Source: Streptomyces canus | Lineage (GTDB): Bacteria; Actinomycetota; Actinomycetes; Streptomycetales; Streptomycetaceae | Reading direction: 5' to 3' | NCBI RefSeq assembly: GCF_001514145.1 | Contig: NZ_KQ948656.1 | Span: forward strand, 806,001-870,000 | Length of the DNA stretch: 64,000 bases | Shown here: piece by piece, positions 59,130-64,000 of the stretch | Numbering within the stretch: the stretch's first letter is position 1 | Layout: each line of letters opens with the position of its first letter | Notes under the pieces: model-generated | The model's database searches: none | Seen by the model: the letters and a program-made list of their open reading frames with translations, nothing else | Told to the model about the DNA's origin: nothing | Position numbers and translations under genes: made by a program

Positions 59130-60503
59130 ATGAGGCACGCACGACGACGGGTCGTCCGGCGAGTGACACGGCTGGCGGCAGTCGGCGGACTCCTCCTGGG
59201 AGGTGCGATGGTCACGCGCGCCGTCGCGAGCGAGACTCCCCTCATCACCGCCGTGCCGCACACCTACGCCATGGAGGCCGGGCAGACGGGGGCGGATCTG
59301 GTGTCGCGGCTCGGTTCCTCGCGTACGGCCGGCACCTGGATCGGCACCGACGGCAAGCCGGTCGTCGCGGTCACCGACGAGCAGGCGGCCGCCGAGGTGC
59401 GCCAGGCGGGTGCCCGGGCGAAGGTCGTCGGGCACAGCATGGACGAGCTCAAGTCGGCGACGAAGACGCTGCGTTCCGCGCCGCGGGTCGCCGGGACCGC
59501 CTGGTCCATGGACTACCGGACCAACCAGGTAGTGGTGCAGGGGGACAGCACGGTCTCGGCGTCCGACTGGTCCGCCATGACGGAGGTCGCAAACGGTATC
59601 GGCGGCTTCGTCCGCATGGAGCGCACCGACGGCACCTTCACTCCCCGCCTGAACGGGGCCCAGCCGATCCTGTCGACCGGCGGACGCTGCTCGGCGGGCT
59701 TCAACGTGACCAACGGTCAGAGCGACTTCATCCTCACGGCCGGTCACTGCGGTCCCACCGGTTCGACCTGGTTCGCGGACACCGGGGGCAACAACCAGCT
59801 CGGCAAGACGGTCACCCAGAGCTTCCCGGGCAACGACTTCTCGCTGGTGCAGTACGCCAACGGGAAGGCTGGCGACGGAGCCGGTGTCGTGTTCATCGGC
59901 AACGGCAAGGGCGTGCAGATCACCGGCGCGGGCGATCCGTCCATCGGGCAGCGGGTGTTCCGCAGCGGCAGCACGAGCGGGCTGCGCGACGGTCAGGTGA
60001 CGGCGGTCAACGCGACGGTGAACTACCCGGAGGGCACGGTCACCGGGCTGATCGAGACGAACGTGTGTGCCGAACCCGGGGACAGCGGCGGTCCGATGTT
60101 CTCCGAGGGGATCGCGCTCGGCATCACCTCGGGCGGCAGCGGTGACTGCACCCAGGGAGGTACGACGTTCTTCCAGCCGGTGACGAAGGCGCTGACGGAC
60201 CTCGGCATGCAGTTGATCGTGTCTAACCCGGCCGCCGCCGGCGGGGCGTCTCCCGCTCCTTCGGCCACCGCGACGCAGGCGCAGGGGTCGATCGCTCCCG
60301 GTGCGGCCTCTCCCGGTTCCTCGGCGGCGGTGGAGGGGGCACAGGGCACGCCCCTGCTGAGCCGGCTCACGGACACCCGGAATGTCGGGCCCGGTCTGCT
60401 GGTCGTCGGGGGAAGCCTGATCGCGCTGGTGGCGACGCGGTACATCCGCTCGGAACAGGACCGCAAGGCGTATCAGCGGTATTACTCGGCGACTTGGGGC
60501 TGA
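59130..60503 (+). CDS. Membrane-anchored S1 family serine protease (streptogrisin-like)
   Basis: A 457-residue secreted protease. A basic signal region (RHARRRVVRRVTRLAAVGGL) leads to an export signal, a propeptide of about 150 residues (ALVLTYAMEAGQTG-like region to LNGAQPILSTGG) and the protease domain. The triad is visible: His in DFILTAGHCGP, Asp in FPGNDFSLVQY and Ser in NVCAEPGDSGGPMF. After a Ser/Ala/Thr-rich linker a C-terminal span (GPGLLVVGGSLIALVATRYI) anchors it in the membrane, unlike soluble streptogrisins. GGGAG with 7-base spacing supports this ATG. Confidence 0.9.
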   Translation: MRHARRRVVRRVTRLAAVGGLLLGGAMVTRAVASETPLITAVPHTYAMEAGQTGADLVSRLGSSRTAGTWIGTDGKPVVAVTDEQAAAEVRQAGARAKVVGHSMDELKSATKTLRSAPRVAGTAWSMDYRTNQVVVQGDSTVSASDWSAMTEVANGIGGFVRMERTDGTFTPRLNGAQPILSTGGRCSAGFNVTNGQSDFILTAGHCGPTGSTWFADTGGNNQLGKTVTQSFPGNDFSLVQYANGKAGDGAGVVFIGNGKGVQITGAGDPSIGQRVFRSGSTSGLRDGQVTAVNATVNYPEGTVTGLIETNVCAEPGDSGGPMFSEGIALGITSGGSGDCTQGGTTFFQPVTKALTDLGMQLIVSNPAAAGGASPAPSATATQAQGSIAPGAASPGSSAAVEGAQGTPLLSRLTDTRNVGPGLLVVGGSLIALVATRYIRSEQDRKAYQRYYSATWG

Positions 60504-60516
60504 GTCCCGTCCTTCC

Positions 60517-61338
60517 TCATCCCGGACTCAGCAGGACCGTGGCGACCCCCGCCCCGGCGAGGCCCACCACCTGCTTCCGGCTCAGCCTCTCGTGCAGCAG
60601 GACGAGTCCGAGGATCACGGGGAGGGCCGGGTAGCGGGAGGCCAGGACGACGGCGACGGCCAGCAGCTGCCGCTGGGCGGCGAGCAGATGGAGCAGCAGC
60701 CCGAGGGCCGCGCCCGCTCCCACCAGCACCGCCTGTGCCGCTCGCACGGGAGGCAGACGCAGACGCCGAGGATTTCGTGCCACCGCGGGGAGCAGGACGA
60801 GTACGGCGGCCACCCGCCCCGCGGCCACCGGCCACAGTCCGCCGGCGGCACCGGCCTGGGCGAGGGCGATGTACTGGAGCGCGACGCCGGCACTGGCCGG
60901 CAACCCGTCGGGGACTCCTCCGCCGCCGTCCGCACCGCCGCCGCAGACCATCCAGAGGGCGGGCACCGACAGGGCGATCCCCCACCAGGCCACGGCGGTC
61001 GGCCGGTCACCCAGCAGCACTCCGCACACGACGGAGAGGCCGACCCCGGTGACGGCGCTGACGGGCACGACCACGCTCATCGCGCCGTGACTGAGACCGC
61101 GGTTGAGGAAGTGCATGGCGGCGCCGCTTCCGACACCGGAGAGAGCGCCCCACAGGAGGTCGGCGGGGCGTACGACGTCGGCGGGAAAGAGGAGTGCGGC
61201 GGCGGTGGCGAGCAGCAGGCCGCCCACCTGTCCGAGGACGGTGACGGCGGCGAAGTGGGCACGACGGGACAGCAGACCGCCGGTGAAGTCGACGATGCCG
61301 TAGCAGACCGCTGAGGCCAGTGCGAGGAGAGGGCCCAT
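60517..61338 (-). CDS. EamA family (DMT) transporter
   Basis: A 273-residue membrane protein with about ten spans in two EamA repeats. The N-terminal half has GPLLALASAVCYGIVDFTGG, and the C-terminal half has VLASRYPALPVILGLVLLHE, RLSRKQVVGLAGAGVATVLL, the P-x-x-x-x-E motif of the second repeat. It likely exports a metabolite. Stop lies 13 bases from the convergent protease stop. No clear regulator; a small gene lies 54 bases upstream. Confidence 0.9.
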   Translation of the reverse strand: MGPLLALASAVCYGIVDFTGGLLSRRAHFAAVTVLGQVGGLLLATAAALLFPADVVRPADLLWGALSGVGSGAAMHFLNRGLSHGAMSVVVPVSAVTGVGLSVVCGVLLGDRPTAVAWWGIALSVPALWMVCGGGADGGGGVPDGLPASAGVALQYIALAQAGAAGGLWPVAAGRVAAVLVLLPAVARNPRRLRLPPVRAAQAVLVGAGAALGLLLHLLAAQRQLLAVAVVLASRYPALPVILGLVLLHERLSRKQVVGLAGAGVATVLLSPG

Positions 61339-61392
61339 CCCGTCAGGGGTGCCCAGGGACGGGGCGGTGATGCCCCGCGTCGATCGCCGGGG

Positions 61393-61566
61393 TCAGGCCG
61401 CCCGGACCGGCTGCGGAGCGGCGGCGGCCCACTCCAGGACGAGGCGTTGGTATTCCTCACGCTGCTCGCCGCTCAGTGTCCCGCCCGCCCGGCGCCACAG
61501 GGCCCGGATCTCCTCGTTGACCTCGTCGGCCGATCGATCGGTCACGGGTTCAACAGTGGTGGACAT
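61393..61566 (-). CDS. Hypothetical protein, 57 aa
   Basis: Reads MSTTVEPVTDRSADEVNEEI, RALWRRAGGTLSGEQREEYQ and RLVLEWAAAAPQPVRAA. Helical, charged, without a signal. Looks real by composition and matches a recurrent short Streptomyces protein type. Ribosome site is weak; an ATG four codons upstream is an alternative. It lies between two same-strand genes. Confidence 0.6.
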   Translation of the reverse strand: MSTTVEPVTDRSADEVNEEIRALWRRAGGTLSGEQREEYQRLVLEWAAAAPQPVRAA

Positions 61567-61693
61567 GGTGTGAAGCATACGGCCGTCGAAGTGAAGGCGC
61601 CGTGAGTAATCGCATCAGAAAAGGGCATATCGGACCGTGTTACTGATCACGTCCTCCTGTCAAGGCGCGCAATGTCAAGAGGCGTGACCCAGT

Positions 61694-62854
61694 TCACACT
61701 TCGGCCACACCCAGGACCAGCACCTGGATCGCCAGCACGGCGGCCCCGCGGGCCCAGTCGTGGAAGTCGGACACCCTGGTCTCCAGGTCGACCGGGCTTG
61801 CCAGGGGATGGCGGTGAGCGCGGATCGCGTCCTCCACGGTCTTGCCCGCCACGTCCATCAGACCGACGCCCTCTCCGGCGAGCATGATCTTCTGCGGCAT
61901 GGCGAAGTTGGCGATCTGGGCGACCAGGACACCGAGGGCGCGCCCGGCCTCGTCGATCACGCGGGCGGGCATGGAGTCGCCGGCCGCGGCGAGGGCGAGG
62001 ATCTCGTCGTAGGTGTGGTCGCGGCCGGTGGCGGCCTGCACCTGGTAGCGGATGTTGGGGATGGTGAGCAAGGAGACGGCGCTGCCGCGGTTGCCGTCGG
62101 GCGTGAGGGGCCCGTTGGGGTCGATGATCCAGTGCCGTCCGAAGCCCCGGTCCTCCTCGGCATAGGGGACGCGCCGGCCGCCCAGGACCAGGCCATAGCC
62201 GATGCCGGCGCCGATGGTGAGGACGACGAAGCGGTCGAGGCCGCGGCCGGCGCCGAACCAGGTCTCGGCCTCGACGAGGGCGGCGACGTCGTTCTCGACG
62301 ACCACCGGCAACCCCGTGCGGTCCTCGACGAGTTCGCCGAGGGGGACGTCCCGCCAGTGCAGGAACGGGGACTCGCCGACCACGGCACGCTCCTGGACGA
62401 AGCCGCCGACCCCGATGCCGATACCGGCCAGACGCGGATAACCGCGGGCCAACTCGGCGGTCATCTCCGCGAGCAGGTCGGCGACTTCGGAGGGGTCGTG
62501 ACTGACCAGGGGCCGGTCGTGGCGGGCGACGATCTCACTCCTGAGTGTGGTGACGACGCCGTAGACCATGTCCTCGGTGATCTTGAAGCCGATGAAGGAC
62601 CGGGACTCGGCGACCACGTCGAGGGGCTGCGAGGGGCGACCCTGGCGCACTTCGGCCGAGGTGCCCGCCTCGGGGACCTCGACCAGCAGGCCCGACTCGA
62701 TGAGCGGTTTGGTCAGCCGGGTGAGGCTGCCCGCGGAGAGGTCGAGGCGGCGGGCGAGGTCGGTGCGCGACAGCGGGCCGTGGACGAGCACCTCGATCGC
62801 CACCGAGCGCTCGCCGGTGCTCAGGGGTAGCCAGCTGGCGGCAACTGCGGTCAT
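61694..62854 (-). CDS. ROK family transcriptional repressor
   Basis: A 386-residue regulator. The winged helix reads HGPLSRTDLARRLDLSAGSL, TRLTKPLIESGLLVEV; the ROK domain has VVVENDVAALVEAETWFGAG and FVVLTIGAGIGYGLVLGGRR. The zinc cysteine cluster of kinases is absent (HWIIDPNGPLTPDGNRGSAV in its place). It is divergent from a sugar ABC permease gene with direct repeats in the intervening region and should repress that operon until its sugar binds. ATG chosen after GGGAG. Confidence 0.92.
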   Translation of the reverse strand: MTAVAASWLPLSTGERSVAIEVLVHGPLSRTDLARRLDLSAGSLTRLTKPLIESGLLVEVPEAGTSAEVRQGRPSQPLDVVAESRSFIGFKITEDMVYGVVTTLRSEIVARHDRPLVSHDPSEVADLLAEMTAELARGYPRLAGIGIGVGGFVQERAVVGESPFLHWRDVPLGELVEDRTGLPVVVENDVAALVEAETWFGAGRGLDRFVVLTIGAGIGYGLVLGGRRVPYAEEDRGFGRHWIIDPNGPLTPDGNRGSAVSLLTIPNIRYQVQAATGRDHTYDEILALAAAGDSMPARVIDEAGRALGVLVAQIANFAMPQKIMLAGEGVGLMDVAGKTVEDAIRAHRHPLASPVDLETRVSDFHDWARGAAVLAIQVLVLGVAEV

Positions 62855-62870
62855 GAAGGTCAGACTCCCA

Positions 62871-62898
62871 CATGATTTCTTTCGCCATAAAAGCAACG
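62871..62898. repeat. Direct repeat copy 1 (ROK operator candidate)
   Basis: Copy 1 begins CATGATTTCTTTCGCCATAA and continues AAGCAACG. It matches copy 2 at 20 of 28 positions, and contains the dyad TTTCTTT / AAAGCAA with a 7-base centre. It lies 16 bases upstream of the ROK start. Confidence 0.65.
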
Positions 62899-62955
62899 TG
62901 ACCATGCTACGGCGTCCATGGCGGCCCTGAAAAGATGTTCGCAGGCCCCTTGACG

Positions 62956-62983
62956 CATGGATTCTTCCGCGACAAAAGTAAGT
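62956..62983. repeat. Direct repeat copy 2 (ROK operator candidate)
   Basis: Copy 2 begins CATGGATTCTTCCGCGACAA and continues AAGTAAGT, 85 bases after copy 1 in the same direction. It lies 38 bases upstream of the permease ATG. Both copies share CTT-x-CGC-x-A-x-AAAG-x-AA. Confidence 0.65.
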
Positions 62984-63021
62984 GGCCGAGGACGAGCCAC
63001 CGAAGACGAGGGAGTCTCCCG

Positions 63022-63987
63022 ATGACCATCGCCTCCAGCAGCCCTCCGTCGCGTCTGCCGCTCAGCGGCGGCGAGGGGGCACGGACCAAACCGAGCACGG
63101 ACCGGGGCTCAGGCGGGTCGAGCGGGGGCGACGGGCGCCTGGCCGCGGTGTTCATCGCCCCGGCCCTGGTGGGCTTCGTGGTCTTCCTGCTCTGGCCGAC
63201 GCTGCGGGGCATCTATCTGAGCTTCACCCGCTTCAACCTGCTGACTCCGGCGGAGTGGGTGGGTCTCGCCAACTACGACAGGATGATCCACGACCCCATC
63301 TTCTGGGAGTCGCTGAAGGTCACCGTCGAGTACGTGGTCATCAACATCGGGGTCCAGACGGTGTCGGCCCTCGCCATCGCCGTCCTGTTGCAGCGCCTGA
63401 CCCAGTCGGCGGTGCTGCGCGGCATCGTGCTCACGCCGTATCTGATGTCGAACGTCGTCGCGGGCCTGGTCTGGCTGTGGATCCTCGACAACCAGCTCGG
63501 CATCGGCAACGAGATCATCGCCGGGCTCGGCTTCGACCGCATCCCCTTCCTCGCGGACGAGACCTGGGCGATCCCGACGATCGCCCTCATCAACGTGTGG
63601 CGGCACGTCGGCTACACCGCTCTGCTGCTGTTCGCGGGGCTCATGGCCATCCCGAACGACATGTACGAGGCGGCGAAGGTGGACGGCGCGAGCGAGTGGC
63701 GGATGTTCTGGCGGATCACCATGCCGTTGCTGCGGCCGGTCCTGGCGGTGGTTCTGATCATGACGGTGATCGGTTCGTTCCAGGTGTTCGACACGGTCGC
63801 CGTGACGACCGCGGGCGGTCCGGCGAACGCCACCAATGTGCTCCAGTTCTACATCTACCAATCGGCCTTCGGGCGCTTCCAGTTCGGCTACGCGTCCGCG
63901 ATGTCCGTAGCCCTCCTGGTGGTGCTGAGCGCGATCACCGTCCTGCAGTACCGGCTCACCCGGGCCGGCCAGACCGATCTCGGCTGA
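63022..63987 (+). CDS. Carbohydrate ABC transporter permease (MalF-like)
   Basis: A 321-residue permease with a 45-residue hydrophilic N-terminus and six spans starting LAAVFIAPALVGFVVFLLWP. The EAA loop is NDMYEAAKVDGASEWRMFWR. TTAGGPANATNVLQFYIYQS is the conserved loop before TM6. GAGGGAGTCTCCCG precedes the ATG. It is the first gene of an operon that continues past the window; GGAAGGAG at 63991-63998 should be the ribosome site of the next gene, presumably the partner permease. The repressor is the divergent ROK protein. Confidence 0.93.
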   Translation: MTIASSSPPSRLPLSGGEGARTKPSTDRGSGGSSGGDGRLAAVFIAPALVGFVVFLLWPTLRGIYLSFTRFNLLTPAEWVGLANYDRMIHDPIFWESLKVTVEYVVINIGVQTVSALAIAVLLQRLTQSAVLRGIVLTPYLMSNVVAGLVWLWILDNQLGIGNEIIAGLGFDRIPFLADETWAIPTIALINVWRHVGYTALLLFAGLMAIPNDMYEAAKVDGASEWRMFWRITMPLLRPVLAVVLIMTVIGSFQVFDTVAVTTAGGPANATNVLQFYIYQSAFGRFQFGYASAMSVALLVVLSAITVLQYRLTRAGQTDLG

Positions 63988-63990
63988 TCC

Positions 63991-63998
63991 GGAAGGAG
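63991..63998 (+). promoter_or_regulatory. Ribosome binding site of the next gene
   Basis: GGAAGGAG a few bases after the permease stop, at the right edge, indicates a tightly linked downstream gene outside the window. Confidence 0.6.
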
Positions 63999-64000
63999 TC

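Noticed and set aside
1..64000. CRISPR arrays, tRNA or rRNA genes, complete transposons, phage genes, polyketide or peptide synthetase clusters
   Set aside because: Scanning by eye showed no regular spaced repeats, no cloverleaf candidates, no transposase or integrase motifs and no PKS/NRPS domains.

Overview
The window is high-GC DNA whose genes show strong third-position G/C bias, GTG and TTG starts, AGGAGG-like ribosome sites, twin-arginine and lipoprotein signals, and many actinobacterial families (DUF574 methyltransferases, ANTAR, SpoIIE-type PP2C, PrcB, DUF5709, DUF1003, PPOX F420 enzymes). It reads as a Streptomyces chromosome, probably outside the most conserved core. I see no rRNA, tRNA, CRISPR array, complete insertion sequence or polyketide/NRPS cluster.

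Layout. 0-6.5 kb: partial methyltransferase, aldo/keto reductase divergent from a Gfo/Idh oxidoreductase, acetyltransferase divergent from a secreted GH64 beta-1,3-glucanase, and a membrane PP2C phosphatase. 6.4-12.3 kb: MMPL exporter, molybdenum sulfite-oxidase-like enzyme divergent from the soluble transhydrogenase SthA, DUF5709 protein. 12.6-18.8 kb: APC permease with a partner gene, a nickel/cobalt permease with a Nur-like box, an orphan but catalytically complete proteasome beta subunit, and a GT-C-like membrane protein. 18.9-23.3 kb: GH65 disaccharide phosphorylase translationally coupled to beta-phosphoglucomutase, then a SnoaL-like protein and a P-loop kinase.

23.3-32.1 kb is an accessory stress/signalling island: a decayed SigB/SigF-type sigma factor, DUF1003, two GAF-ANTAR proteins, a STAS antagonist, Asp23, PRC-barrel, an ANTAR-only protein, several tiny hydrophobic proteins and a CsbD-like protein, bounded on both sides by gene debris. 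32.1-41.8 kb is a sugar-uptake locus: solute-binding protein, two permeases, a glycan-active enzyme, a ROK repressor divergent from a BadF/NagK-like kinase with a strong palindrome between them, and a Tat-exported PAP2 phosphatase carrying an autotransporter-type beta repeat.

41.9-53 kb: GT39-like glycosyltransferase, stand-alone DUF3662 protein, RpiR regulator, ABM monooxygenase-like protein, an 820-residue ANTAR-GAF-PAS-PP2C phosphatase, flavin reductase, peptidoglycan-binding protein, a frameshifted probable ATP-grasp gene, and a TetR regulator near a DUF35 Zn-ribbon/OB-fold protein with related palindromes. 53-64 kb: Gfo/Idh oxidoreductase with a LacI-like box over its ribosome site, large secreted alpha/beta hydrolase, PPOX protein, methyltransferase, membrane-anchored S1 protease, EamA transporter, and a second ROK repressor divergent from a sugar ABC permease at the right edge, with a 28-bp direct repeat between them.

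The common theme is carbohydrate scavenging under local repressors plus partner-switching/ANTAR stress signalling. Functions come from motif recognition by eye; all regulatory sites are predictions.
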